Positions 46,431 through 58,500 of a stretch of 64,000 nucleotides of DNA are shown in pieces. The stretch spans positions 21,599,874 through 21,663,873 of the forward strand of contig OZ010795.1 of the NCBI GenBank assembly GCA_963932465.1, given 5' to 3'. Position numbers and translations under genes: made by a program. The DNA comes from Maratus speciosus. Lineage: Eukaryota; Arthropoda; Arachnida; Araneae; Salticidae. The number at the start of each line of letters is the position of its first letter. Within the stretch, counting starts at the first letter, position 1. The notes beneath the pieces were generated by a model. That model was given only the letters and a program-made list of their open reading frames with translations, had not been told where the DNA came from and did not search any database.

Positions 46431-48455
46431 AATGACCAAATAATAATATTGCCAAACAGTTTAGATTCAAATATATGCTTACACGACACATTTATTTCAC
46501 ATTTCTAGATGATATTTTAAACTATTGTTGCAAATTCTAAGGCAACGCAAATAAAAATATTTCCTTTCTACCAACAAAAGTATTTTCACGTGAATATTAA
46601 AAGGAGAAAGAAAACTTCAGTGAAAATTACGTCAGATTCAAAACGATACATGCAAACTGTCTTATTTAAAACAGATTTCTGATAGCGTTGTTAAAAGAAA
46701 AAGGGAGACAAAGACTCTGTTTATTTAATTTATTTTATACTAACTTATTTTCAAATATTTAACTGATCTTATTTAATCAACGACGGAAACAGCCATTGGA
46801 TCTAACTGCAGCTGATTCGGCCTTAAACTTCGCCCATTTAAAGGGAAAGGAATGGAAACCCACTTATAGGGAGATCGCAACAGGTTTTTTAATTATAATT
46901 CAATCTTCCATAATCTTTTTAAATCAAATCATAATAGTGTGTTTTTAGAGCCTGCTCGTAGGGGGTAAAGCCCCTAGTGCTAAAACGAAATCAAAAAAGT
47001 TATATTGTTATAAAAAATAAGGGTTACTGTAGTTAGTGTAATCGGCGCAATGCTTGGCTCATTTGTGTCTGACCTGTCCTGGATAATACGCAAGTACCGA
47101 AATTATTATTAATATACCTCTTTCTATGGTAATATTAACACTTTTTTAAATAAATTGATTACATATATTATATTAAAAAATTTGTCTTTGGTAATCACGG
47201 CGTTTTTATTAAATTTTGATTTCTATGCCTTTTATATTTTAGAATGAAAATGCCAAATGCATAGAGAGTTTCTTAGCATCCGAAAACATCTATTATTTTC
47301 CTTAAATAGAGCGTTTTTGTATTAGGTTTATGCATTTTCACATAGGTATTTTTTTTAATAAGGTTACAATAATAAATACAATCGTCACGTCTAAAGATTT
47401 GTTATGCTCTTCTTAATAACTATTTACATCCTCGAAAGAATAAGTGGAAAAGTCATCGAATTTACTGTAACGAATCTTTTCTTGAAACACAAAATTTATT
47501 TTAATTAAATATTCGAAAAAAGGGCGAAGGTATAAGATAAATAGATGGTTTATTAGATAAATTTAATCTTGGTGAATATATTTTAAAAATTATTTTAAAA
47601 TACAATGATTTGCATTGAAAATTAATAAGTGTAACTTGGAAATAAAAACTTTTTATGGGATTTTGAAATGTTTTTGAATTTTTAGGAGTACATTATTTGA
47701 AGTGGGAATTACTTGAAAAAGTCTTCAACAAGTTTGACAACAAAATTTTATTTCTATGAAAATTCTTTATTTCGGATGATCTTCAAAGTGCTGTTCAACC
47801 TCTTATGAGATTTTTAGTGACACCTTCTGGAAGGCAAAGTATTTTTTAAAGAAAACTTCAATTTTCTTGTTCTAAGAAAGAATATTAGAGTAAACGTAAA
47901 AGATTGGATTGTAACTACTTCCCACCTATTTATTTAGAATACCCACTTGCTGGCGACCATTTTCTTGGGGGATTTATTTAGTATGAAATAAAGGCTACAA
48001 GCTTTAAAAACAGTTCATCTCTCCTATCTACAGCTTCTCATGCAATGGATAGCTTGACTGTGTCACACATAATCCAATCTATAAGTGTCATATATTCACT
48101 GTGAACCAGATGGCATGATATATTTGAATTTTAATAAACCCTATGAAGAGTTTCTCCTCAGAGTATTAATAAAAGTATTGTACTCATTATAACATTTCCA
48201 ATTCAGTTAACTATCAGAGCTTGTTTTGTGAGACAAAATGCTGTCATAAGCTTAATAAGAGGTATCAAAACTAAGAAGACTCAACAAGTATGAAGAATTT
48301 TGAAGAAAGGGCAGATTTTGTAACTTTATTCTGTTATTAATAATGGAGTTATTGAACAGTCTGCAAATGATTTACCTGAATTACCTTTCAGGTACTTCTT
48401 TCAACATATGGATGTAAAAGCACAGGGCCGGCATTATTTTCTGGTCCTATAGGTA
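46431..48455. other. non-coding AT-rich region
   Basis: No gene. A hairpin TAGGGGGTAAAGCCCCTA lies at 46959-46976 after a less AT-rich stretch (46780-46880), possibly a transposon terminus. Confidence 0.4.
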
Positions 48456-48653
48456 CACAGTTAAGGAATTGCAGCAAACTTCCCAGTCATTCGACCGTTT
48501 TTACAGATAACAGTTATTAACCGTATTTTTTTATGATCGTGACCACAATATTGTCAATAATAGGGTCATAATACGTTAACAATATGGTCAAGTAACCGTT
48601 ATTTACAAAAAAGGTCAAATTATTAAACAGTTTGCTGTCGATTTTTAACAGTG
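48456..48653. mobile_element. mariner-like MITE (198 bp)
   Basis: The left end CACAGTTAAGGA, CAGCAAACT, GACC aligns with the reversed right end CACTGTTAAAAAT, CAGCAAACT, GACC over about 60 bp. TA flanks both sides (48454-48455 and 48654-48655), as expected for Tc1/mariner targets. Non-coding. Confidence 0.7.
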
Positions 48654-48743
48654 TAAGCAACTACCTGCTTTTGTAGCACTATTTGTTGTCAAATTTCAAT
48701 TAATCAATTGCAGTATCCCGAGGCGGATCTGGACAGTCCTGAA

Positions 48744-49130
48744 GGGGGGGGGGGCGATTTTGGAAATTTGGAGACCCCAATCCGATGCGCGGGTAGGGGC
48801 TAATTCTTTTCACTGCGGGTTGTGTTACTTCTACTTTTTGCTGCGGGTCGGCTTTGTGTCCGGCTGACTTCTATTTTTTTGCTGTTGGTCGGGTTAACTT
48901 ATACTTTTTTGCTGTGGATCGCGTTTGGGTCCGGTTGACTTCTATTTCTTGCTGTTGGTCGGGTTAACTTATACTTTTTTGATGTGGGTACGTTTGAGTC
49001 CGGTTGACTTCTACTTTTTGCTGCGGGTCGGGTTAACATCTACGTTTTTGCTGCCTCTCGGGTTTAGGTCGGCTGACTTCTACTTTTCTGCTGCGGGTCG
49101 GGTAGACTTCTACTTTTTAGCTGCGCCTAG
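48744..49130. repeat. GC-rich minisatellite, about 31-bp units
   Basis: After a G11 run, units like GACTTCTACTTTTTGCTGCG followed by GGTCGGGTT repeat about ten times. An apparent protein of 107 residues at 48925-49248 is just the translated repeat (VDFYFLL-RVGLT). A related sequence is at 55010-55150. Confidence 0.88.
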
Positions 49131-49324
49131 CGCGTTGGGTTTACGGCAGATTGGGATACATTATTTCGGGTTTGGATCAGTTTCGGATTGGGTTTTCACT
49201 CTTGCAAGAAGGTTTCGGGCCGACCCTAACTTTGAAAAGAAAGTCTAAATATTTTTAAAGATAAAAACTACATACACTGAAAGCTCCATATCAGGCATGC
49301 CCAAACAAATATTTAATAATACTT

Positions 49325-49475
49325 TTAGGGTCCCGTACTTAAAAAGTAAAAACGGAACCATTATAATATCAACCCTGTGTCTGACCGTCTGTCTGTCTGT
49401 CACAGCCATTTTATTCGTAAACTATTGAACGTAGAAAGTTCAAATTCGGGGAAATATTAAACACACATATATATA
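49325..49475 (+). repeat. dispersed GGGTCCCGTACTTAAA-type repeat
   Basis: It contains GGGTCCCGTACTTAAAAAG, ACGGAACCATTATAA, CCGTCTGTCTGTCTGTC, AAACTATTGAACGTAGAAAG and TTCAAATTCGG. It is the inverse counterpart of 12770-12945. The hAT element inserted just beyond its end. Confidence 0.7.
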
Positions 49476-49854
49476 TAGACCAGGGTCGGACTGGGTCAGT
49501 GTAAAGGGCGCAAACCTTGTATTTTCAGAGGGCGCAAAAATTTTAACGAACTCAAGTCAATTTTCCTTGCTTGTGTTGTATCTGGCTTGACAAGTTTAAC
49601 ACACTCGCATAGCACCAAGTGATGAAAAGGGCTTTAATTATATCTATAACTCTAGATAGAAGACTTCGCTATATTCTCCGTGCATGTTTAAAATTCCATC
49701 AAACCTACACAATACTACGCAATTTTTTTAAAACAAATCATATAATACCTAAAAGCTTCAGCATGTTGAGCACAGATTAACTTATAGTAGATGACTGATA
49801 TGAAGACTGGGGCTTTCTTAGTTTCTTCTTTTATCGATAGATACCTTGGAGAAA

Positions 49855-50060
49855 AAGGGTGATCTCCCCTACCAATTTTCCTGAAAATGACCGTATTAAA
49901 AAGACAAAGGTACCAATTGATTTGGAATAATATTTACTATTAAATGCTTTTCATAAATTTTGTTTCGGAGGCTGTCTACATATTAAACAAGAACGAAAAA
50001 TTATGCGTACAGCATAGATTATGAAACACTTTCCAGCACATTCAGAACACTATAACAAAA
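49855..50060 (+). repeat. repeat fragment shared with 62290-62350 and 9890-9975
   Basis: GGTACCAATTGATTTGG and GGAGGCTGTCTACATATT resemble the left end of the mariner-like element at 62202. GCATAGATTATGAAACACTTTCC resembles 9937-9960. Confidence 0.55.
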
Positions 50061-50499
50061 CTTCACAGTTTACTAAAGTGAAAGATGACGTCTAAATCAA
50101 GAATTGTGTTGTCTACTAGTTGCAAAACCAGCCATCTCCAAAAAATAAAATTTTGGGGGAAAGCTGATTTTTTACCACACTTAGCCAAATAAAGTTTGAA
50201 AACAAAACTCTTCAGTTTTATAGTCATTAGAGCAGTATATTTGAAAACACGAAATAAGACGGCAGGGGCACATGAAGGGAGGGGTTATTTAAGTCTTTAT
50301 TTTGGATTTGGCCGCCTTTGCAACTTACTTTGGAGTTGGCCGCTTTTGCAACAAACCAGAAATTCATTTTTGCTAAATTTAATTTGATATTGGGTTTTTA
50401 GGGGTAGCAAATACACAGAAATGTTTTGTTCAACAAAATGAAATTCAACAAAAAGAACTTTAGGAAAGTTATTAACGTAAAACGACTTTTACACAGTTA

Positions 50500-50720
50500 C
50501 TGTTTGTTAAAACTGACTCAGTGCATAATTTTAAAGTTGAGTCTTGGACTCTTCTTCGAGGACCAACACTCTCATATTTTAATTGGGGCCCTTGAGCCTT
50601 TTTTATAGCATTTACTAATTTTTTTACGCATTTAATTAAAATATTATTCTAACGAAAAATTAATACACTATGCTTAATTTTGAATATCTGTAGATCTAAA
50701 GTGTTAAGTACTAAGACATT
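50500..50720 (+). repeat. direct repeat, copy 1 (copy 2 at 51260-51460)
   Basis: Shared blocks include GCATAATTTTAAAGTTGAG, ACCAACACTCTCATA, TTGGGGCCCTTGAGCC and AATATTATTCTAACG. The copies are about 750 bp apart. The peptide LIGALEPF is readable in both, but neither is a gene. Confidence 0.8.
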
Positions 50721-51259
50721 TTAATATGTTTTCATGTTAGGGCACTGCTTTTAATTTTCAGTTCTCCCCTTTTGGGCCCTCTATCATAGCCCCTTTAAAA
50801 ATGGTCCGATTCACTAGCTTTTTTTCTAACAACCTCTTAGGTCCTCCAAATACTACATGAAAGACAAAAAAATTTCAGTCTTCAGCTATCACCAATTTTG
50901 AATATTATTCGCCTTGTTTGGCCCTTCGTGCAGCTTCTTTGAAAATGATCCAAATTGCTTGCAATTTTCTTTAACAAAGTTCTAGCGTCTTCTTATTATT
51001 TTAAAAACTACACAAAAGTATATTTATACCAAACTACATACCAATTAAGTCCCTGACCCCTTGAAGCTTTTGCAGTATAAATTGTCAATAAATTGCCTCT
51101 CTTAATTTTCGTTTTTGGCTGCTTCATTTTTCTATTTAGTTATTCTCCCGTTTCTATATTCCAGTTAAAATCTTGGAGCAACTTTGGGTCCCGTTTCGCC
51201 CAATCCGGGGTCCCTTGAAATTTTTTTGTGCCTTGTATTTTTTCATCCCCTAAGTTTAT

Positions 51260-51460
51260 CACATTCTCATTGCATAATGTTAAAATTGAGTGCCCGATTC
51301 TTCTCCGTTGACCAACACCCGCATACTTTTATTGGGGCCCTAGAGCCCTTTTTTAAGGATTTACCCCATTTTTGCGCATTTTTAAAAAATATTATTCTAA
51401 TGGTTAATTCATACCATATGCTTAATTTTGCGTGGGGCTTTTTTTATACCTCAGCTACCA
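51260..51460 (+). repeat. direct repeat, copy 2
   Basis: See 50500-50720. It keeps GCATAATGTTAAAATTGAG, ACCAACACCCGCATA, TTGGGGCCCTAGAGCC and AATATTATTCTAATGG. Confidence 0.8.
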
Positions 51461-51918
51461 CATTTTTTCGAATATTAATTTCCTTTTCCAGCATCAACTT
51501 ACGTCTACTCACTCGAGCAGTAAATTAAAAATCGCGTTACTTTAAAGGTAACTTTAGATAATGGATATCATAAAAATTTATTAAATATCGTGTTAATGTT
51601 AAAAGTATTTCACGAAATTTACAAGGAGAGGGGGCATCTCCCAGCGCTTGGGGACGAATTCTTTCCTCGGGTTCTAAGGGGCCAATTTCAACTGTATTTC
51701 GTTCATTCAACTTAGATTACAATTCACCTACACTCTGCATTATGGAATTTGATCCTTAGACTTCAGTTACCAACATTTTCTAACATTAATGATTAATGGT
51801 GCATTCTTTTTTTTTATTCTATCGGATGGGAACACCGAAATTAGGTTCATTTAAAAGAATTTCAAAATATATAAAATCATACAAACTTGAGTTTTGTTTA
51901 CGGTTATTATTTACAAAC

Positions 51919-51946
51919 CCCGGCCAACGCCGGGCGGGTCTGCTAG
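51919..51946 (+). mobile_element. Helitron 3' terminus
   Basis: The hairpin CCCGGC-CAAC-GCCGGG at 51919-51934 is followed after 8 bases by CTAG and then T. This is the canonical Helitron 3' end. A Helitron body probably lies upstream inside the hAT element, but its 5' end is not identified. Confidence 0.65.
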
Positions 51947-52454
51947 TGCAAAATATTTGATTAAAATCTAAAAGATATGATTCAAAGATGCGATGAAAAA
52001 AAAGTCATCCAGGGCGCCATGTTTACTAAAGCTCTCGTTGGGCGCATGTTTTTCAATTCAATAGCATTGCAAAGATGACCCCTTTGGTTTCCGATTCTAA
52101 AATTGCTACGATATTTTTTTTTTATTTCTTTGTAATAATAAAAAGCATCTCTCTTGTGCTGTCAGTCTATTGACTGATGATTATGATTATCCTTAAACGA
52201 ATTCTCGAAATTTAGTATAATAATCAGAATGTATCTGTACAACGAGTGAAAAAATATTGGAGCGGCTTAGGCATTTAAGGACACGAAGTTTCCTTGGACG
52301 AGGGCGCACCGGCCCTCGGGCCGATGGGCCGGCGACCCAGTCCGAGCCTGATATAGACCCACATATTTTCAGATTAATAAACATTCATAAATATATTTAG
52401 TAAAAATGTAGGGGGGCTAATTATGGTACTTGAAAAAAAAACTCTTTTCTTCGC

Positions 52455-52580
52455 ATATCGTGCGGGGTATCGTGTGAAAGCTTTCGTAATGCTGAACTCA
52501 AAAATATATTCCTTTACATTTTAGGTATTATTATTTTCAAAGATATTGTCGAAAATGTAGCGCAAAAATATGTCCCCCCA
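52455..52580 (+). repeat. dispersed repeat fragment (pair with 12566-12690)
   Basis: Inverse counterpart of 12566-12690, with GGGGTATCGTGTGAAAG, GAACTCAAAAATA, TTTACATTTTAGGTATT and CAAAAATATGTCCCC. Confidence 0.75.
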
Positions 52581-53004
52581 CCCCCCATCTGATTCCGAAT
52601 CTACTGAAACTATAATTATGAAAAAATTAATGGCAGTAGACGTTGATATAAACCTTGCCGGAAAATTATAGCGATTACCCTAGGTCACATAGTTTTTGAG
52701 AAATTCGCATTTTTCTGTTAAACACATATTTCGATTTACGGACATTCAGAAAAATTGTTGATCATCGCTGAATGTACCTATCGTAGCAAGAGTATAGACG
52801 CATTGTTGATAACGAATTTCAAAGAAAATCATTGGTAATTAGCCGGAATATTAACCCTTAAAGATACGGCCAGTTTGGACATGCACAATGACAGGGGCGG
52901 CGTACTCTATGCCTAGTTAATTTTTTTAATGATATATATGTGTAACATAATGTCCAGTAACAGTATAAAAGCAATAAATGTCAAATTGTTAAAAACATAC
53001 TAAT

Positions 53005-53751
53005 TTTAGGGATATCAGGGCTCTAAAAATTGGGAAAAAAATACTATTTTCAACATTTAATGTCTTAAAATGTATATGATTTTAAAACACAATTTTAATC
53101 GCGATTAAAGATATAATTATGTTCTTTCATTTCATGTATTTAAAAAATTGCAAGATGCTGAAATAGTATTTATAGGGGGCTCGAAACTGCTAGACATTCG
53201 ATGAGCAGAAAATTGGGATAATAGTTTGCAGGATTACAAAATCAATATTCCAACTAGAATGAAAATTTTAGCGCTTACTTATACTTTAGATTGTAATAAT
53301 TACCATGAACTTAAATAAATTTCTATTTACAGCATTTTTATATTTTTAATGCGATGTGGTATTTAGCTAACACAAAATTTTGAAAATTTCAACTGTATAA
53401 TCACCTAAAAAAATATTTTTTTGAACAATAAAAAGGGGATTTTAGGTTCAGTTTATACAGAATAACATGAAATATATGTTTTGAAAATTTCATGAAAAAT
53501 TATTCAGAAGTTTTTGAGGTCTCCTGCGCGTTATTCCCAAAAACGACATTTAGAGAAAAATGACTTCAAAGTTTCGGAAATGCCGCTTCAGTTGTTGAGC
53601 GGGTATAATTCTGAAAGCCGTAACTTCTGTTCTAATGGGAATTTCAAGGAAACAATTATATCAAAATATTCAGAAAAGATAGGAGTTTAACATCTAAAAA
53701 AAATTAACATTTCTAAAATTTTGAAGTTTTAAGAATCCTGCTACCCCTTAA
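53005..53751. mobile_element. second copy of the 772-bp TTAA element
   Basis: It is in reverse orientation to 8829-9600. The left end TTTAGGGATATCAGGGCTC matches TTAAGAGGTCTCAGGTCTC; the right end reversed, TTAAGGGGTAGCAGGATTC, matches TTAAGGGGTCTCAGGACTC. The interior shares ACTATTTTCAACATTTAATG, AAATGTATATGATTTTAAAA and GTTCTAATGGGAATTTCAA. The left TTAA has mutated to TTTA. Confidence 0.8.
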
Positions 53752-53964
53752 CCCTTTCCGGCGCGGAGTAATTCTGTTTATAAATTTATGAAATAATGAC
53801 TGACACCAGAATTTATAAACGAATTTATTAGAAAATACGAACTTGCTTATTTTCACGTACATGATAAAAGGAAAATTTTAATTGAATATTCTTAGTGCCG
53901 TTTGTCTGCTTTAGAATTAAAATTAGGTGTCCTTTTTTAAGGACACCGCACTCGAAAAGTTTAA
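53748..53964. mobile_element. TTAA-flanked MITE (217 bp)
   Basis: The ends are TTAACCCTTTCCGGCGCGG and, reversed, TTAAACTTTTCGAGTGCGG. Its left TTAA is the same four bases that end the preceding 747-bp element, so one landed exactly in the other's target site. Confidence 0.6.
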
Positions 53965-55250
53965 TTAGAATGAATCACATAAATACTGTGGGATTGGCGA
54001 CTAGTTTGCGTTGAGTGTAATTCTCAATACGCCTCGAGTGACTTTAAAAGTTAATTAAAAACCTATCTGGAAAAGCGCGACACTGGCCATGGCGTCGTTG
54101 CGACTTTGAGACCTCCTTTCCAAGCGCTTTTAGCACAATGCCAAATTTAAACTTTGAACAAAGGTTTAGTTTTAGCTTCACTGTAGAAATAAAGGTTATT
54201 ACTAGGTTGAAGTTAGTTTTATTAAATGCCAAATGAAGTTTAAATATGCACTGCTTTTATTGTCAGTACCGAATTAAGTTCATCATAAACAGATTAGAAT
54301 AATATAAAAAAAATGAGTTATACAGAATTGCTATATTTTATATTATTTAGGTTCCATATGTCTTTGAATATTCACGATATATCCATTTACACTTTTCTAA
54401 TATATACTTTTATACCCTTTATATAACTTACTTTTATACCCTTTATATTTACTTTTATACCCTTTTATAAGTCTTAGTATTCTTTTAGCAACGGTATTTT
54501 TTAATAATACTATTACAAATTTATATATTTATTCTACGGAACCCTCTGTGCGCGAGTAATACTCGCACTTGACCGTTTATTTTATCTTTAGGATTATGTA
54601 AAAAATACTAATTTGTATAAGACTGCTAGTCTCTTTATATCTAAGATCAGTTGTCATCCACTAAAGAATGCTTTGAAACTTATTAAAAAACATATCGGCT
54701 GCCCTAAAATGGACTGACTGATTTTAAAATTCAGTAACTTGCAAATGGTGACAGCAATTAAAAAAATATTGCAGGAGGATTATGTAAGATGTCAGGAGAT
54801 TTTTCACTACGATTCTTGATTTTACTTTATAATAGCAGCGATATATGGCGCAGCAAACAATACTCGTTAAATTGGGCACCGATTTAGAGCCTATTGCTTG
54901 TAGCGCCATCTGTCATTGCTATTTCAAACTAAAATGAAGAATCGCAGAAAAAAAAACTCCTAATCAGGGGTGAATCTCAGTAAAAAAAAAAAAAAAAAAT
55001 CTGCAATGTTTCAGCAGAGAGGGGGCGGGGAGAATTTCCTCCTGGCACTAATTACTTTTGTTGCAGATCAGGTTAGCTGTTTTTGATTCGGGTTGATTTC
55101 AGGCTGAGTGTAGATTCCTGCAAGTTGGGTTTGGGTTAACTCGTTTTCTTCAAAAGTTAGTTCGGTGTATTATTTCAGATTAAAAACTATACCTATAACA
55201 ATAAACATAAGTATGTGTGTTGTTTTCTAAAGAGACCACTGTATTTTTCC
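53965..55250. other. non-coding region
   Basis: No gene. TATACCCTTTATA-like phrases repeat at 54410-54470. From 54980 an A-run and then GGGGGCGGGG and TTGGGTTTGGGTTAAC resemble the minisatellite block at 48744-49130. Confidence 0.4.
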
Positions 55251-55254
55251 ACGA

Positions 55255-55589
55255 CTCATTGATAAAATTCGCGTTTTTCCGTAACCGTTTGATGAAATTC
55301 GCATTTTTTCTATTGCCCTTTGACGAAACTTACGTTTTTCCGCAACCCTTTGATGAAATTAGTGTAATTTTGTAGCCCTTTGATAGTATTTGCGTTTTTC
55401 TCCGGCAACAGACAAAATTCTCGTTTTTCCGCGATTCTTTGACAAAAATCGCGTTTTTCCGCGATTTATTGAAAAGAATTTGATCTCTCGACGAAACGTG
55501 AGGTTTTTTTCGCTACCCTTTGACAAAATTCGTGTTTCTTTGCGACCCTTTGATGTAATTCGCGTTTCTTTGATAAAAATTGGATTTAT
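55255..55589. repeat. minisatellite of about 31-33 bp, left part
   Basis: Units like CCCTTTGACGAAATTCGCG followed by TTTTTCCGCGA repeat about ten times. The same minisatellite resumes at 59466 in the same orientation. Confidence 0.88.
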
Positions 55590-58500
55590 CCAACAAACAC
55601 AAAACTTCTGGCCCGCTCACGGTTACGTTGGCTTTGGCCCCAAGTGTTTGATTGAGGCCCGCTATCATTGGCCGTTAGGGCTCCGTCAAAAAAGTGTCAC
55701 GCCGGACATAATAAGGCCACAAGATAATTGGCCGTAAATACAAGAAGTTGCCCACAATAATGCCGCTAATTTTTCACAAATAATTCAGAATAGCCTCAAA
55801 CTGGTCGTTTTTATTCTTTTAATGGCCACTAAAGCTTGCCCTATTCCAGCCATATGTGTTTGCAATAATTAAATCTAGCCCAAAGCTGTCCAGAAAAAAG
55901 CCTTTTTTAAACGTATTTTTTTAACGTAAACTACCCATAAGCCTGCCACTGTCCTGCCATAAAAATTATTTAAGCATAAATTCAAAATTTGTTGTATAAA
56001 AAATACTCGTTGAAAAAATGTTTAAACGATAAAGCATTTTTACATGAAAAACTAACCTATTAATAATCTAGTACACTTTGAAAAATAGTATAAATTTACT
56101 TTTTTTTTTTTTCAAAACTCAGTACTAGACATAGTGAATTTATTTATTCAATTTTATATGTAATATGATTTTCAAACAGTTTCATTTCCTATATATTTAA
56201 AATTATTAATTGAAAATATAAACTAATTAATTAATTCGCTATGCCAATCATTGCCTGTGAAAAATTTTCGAAGAAGTTCAAGATAAGTAAATTATCCTTT
56301 TTTTTTAAGTTAACATAAATGATTACCAATATATTATTTTTCATGCAAAAACACTTTATCACTTAAACAATCTTCTAACAAGTTTTCTTTATACAACATT
56401 TCTTTTCAATTTGTGTCTAAATAATGTATATATTATTAAAGTATGTTATGTATGTTCTATTAAAATTAAATGTGTTTGTGATTTTATTTACTTTTTTTAC
56501 ACTTATTGTTAAGTCCGTTGCCAAAATTTGATGCCCATTCATTAAAACTTTATTCAATCAGAACAGAGGAACAAGTGAAATATTTCTGAACCATTTTCAT
56601 TTAACAAACACAAATTTTCACATACGTATTATTAAAAAATAAAGAAATAAAAAAATGCCGTTTTATGTTTATATATGTCCCGAATGACATTTTATTTAAA
56701 TAGTAATTTATAGTTCTCATAATTTTTTAAATATTGTTTAATATTAGATAACATTAGATTTTCCTATTAAAGTTGAATAATCAAATTTTAAATTTATAAT
56801 AATTATAATGTATAAAAAAAGGTTAAAATATGTATTCAAACCATTTTTTTCTGAAAATTATTTTCAGATATTTCAAAATATCTTAAATATTTTAAAGAGT
56901 TTTTTCCCGCTCTAAATTTTCTTATATTGTAATAAAATTATTCAGTTGTTTAATTTGATGACATTTTCTCTGAGGAAAAATTATAATTCGATATCAGAGG
57001 AAAAGAAAAAAAAATCTTTCTTTTCAAAAACGCATCTAAAAAAACAATTATGCCATTAAATCAATTTATTTTAAATAAACTAGAGGAATTATGAAAGTGA
57101 TATAAATAATCCACAATTTTTAAAATTACTTTATACGGCCTCAATAATAGGGAAAAAATTCTTAAAATAGAATACATTCAATGAAACTACTAAATGAAAT
57201 TTTCAAAGAATAATAAATAAAAAACAGATATTATCCTGCATTTGCTTAAACAAAAATACCTTTAAAAATCTGAGTTAAATCATAAATTCTAACATTTTAC
57301 GTCGTATTCATTTATAAAATAACAAATAATAATATTAACATTTAACTTTACATATTTATATAATACTTTTATAAAAATGAGTATAATATAATGGTGCAGA
57401 AACATTTCGAATTAAACTGATTTAATGATTAGGCAAACAAAATATTCAGACTTACAATACTTTAAGTTCCATTCCCACCGCAGACATCCACTAAATAGAT
57501 CTTGTATAAACAGCACCAAAAGTCGAAACAAACAGAAACAGTCGTCCTGCCCTCGTCAAACAACAGTGACAAGTGATTTCAAATCATGACACAGCGAAAT
57601 CTTGACCCTTATATGTCATTGGTTGTGTCCTTGAGTAGCCCCCGAAACTGATCATTCCGTCCTTCCCTTAAAAAGCGGGAGAGAGACTTGAAAAACATCT
57701 TATAATCGGATCCATCTTCTCAATTTCTGTGTATAATGATTCCTATTTTAAAGCGACTTTTCCGAATTTAACGATAACACTTTCGAATTTCAAATAATTT
57801 AAACTCTTTCTAAGTTATTTTTCTCCTTTATCCTTTACCTACTAATTGATTAGAAAAAAAGGGATACGATTTTTTATAGAAATATATTTAGTGGATATCT
57901 GAAATTGTAAAATGTATATAATCATTATATGTAATCCATATACGTAATCCTTTTGAAAGAAATAAGAACCATTTCACTCTGATTTAAGTAAAATATACAC
58001 ATATATGTATCGATAAAATATTTTTATGAAAGTTATATATTTAATTCACTGCAGAGAAAAAACATTTAAATACTACTGATAATTTCATTTTCAAAGTTTA
58101 ATAACCCACTTTTATGCAGTTTTGATTTATTTAATGTATATGTGTATAGAATATATATATATATATATATTTCACTAAATAAACGTGAAACTTTCCGACA
58201 TATTTTATAAGTCATTTTTAAACGTAAAATATGATACATGAAAGAATAATTATAGCAACGATTTGCTATCGAGAAGTTTTTTTTTCATTATTTCATTTTG
58301 TCACTATACATGAATTACATCTTTTAAATGTCTGTAATTATATGATTTCATTTTTACCACTTTTACGCGCTGTCACATCCGGATATTTCGTTTAAACGCC
58401 AACTTCGAAGGCATTTTCTGACAGAACATTTGTCTTCACCAAGGAGAAAATAATCCAATATGGGTAAATAATTCCATTACACAGTTTTTTATTAAGAGGT

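Larger units (their letters stand above)
49481..52350. mobile_element. non-autonomous hAT-like element (2870 bp)
   Basis: The termini CAGGGTCGGACTGGGTC and, reversed, CAGGCTCGGACTGGGTC are inverted repeats, and the 8 bases ATATAGAC occur exactly on both outer sides (49473-49480 and 52351-52358). Eight-base duplications and CAG-starting ends are hAT hallmarks. Subterminal GGGCGCA motifs lie at both ends. There is no transposase. The interior includes a 210-bp direct repeat pair, a Helitron 3' end and a fragment like 62290-62350. Confidence 0.88.

Noticed and set aside
46959..46985. Helitron 3' end (hairpin with CCCCTAG before T)
   Set aside because: The CTAG is part of the hairpin itself rather than about 10 bases downstream, so it does not fit the Helitron pattern.
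48925..49248. 107-residue open frame
   Set aside because: It is the translation of a GC-rich minisatellite (repeated VDFYFLL/RVGLT); no start context or independent coding signal.
52853..52918. Another short TTAA-flanked MITE (TTAACCCTTAAAG ... CTAGTTAA)
   Set aside because: The two ends do not form an inverted repeat beyond TTAA.
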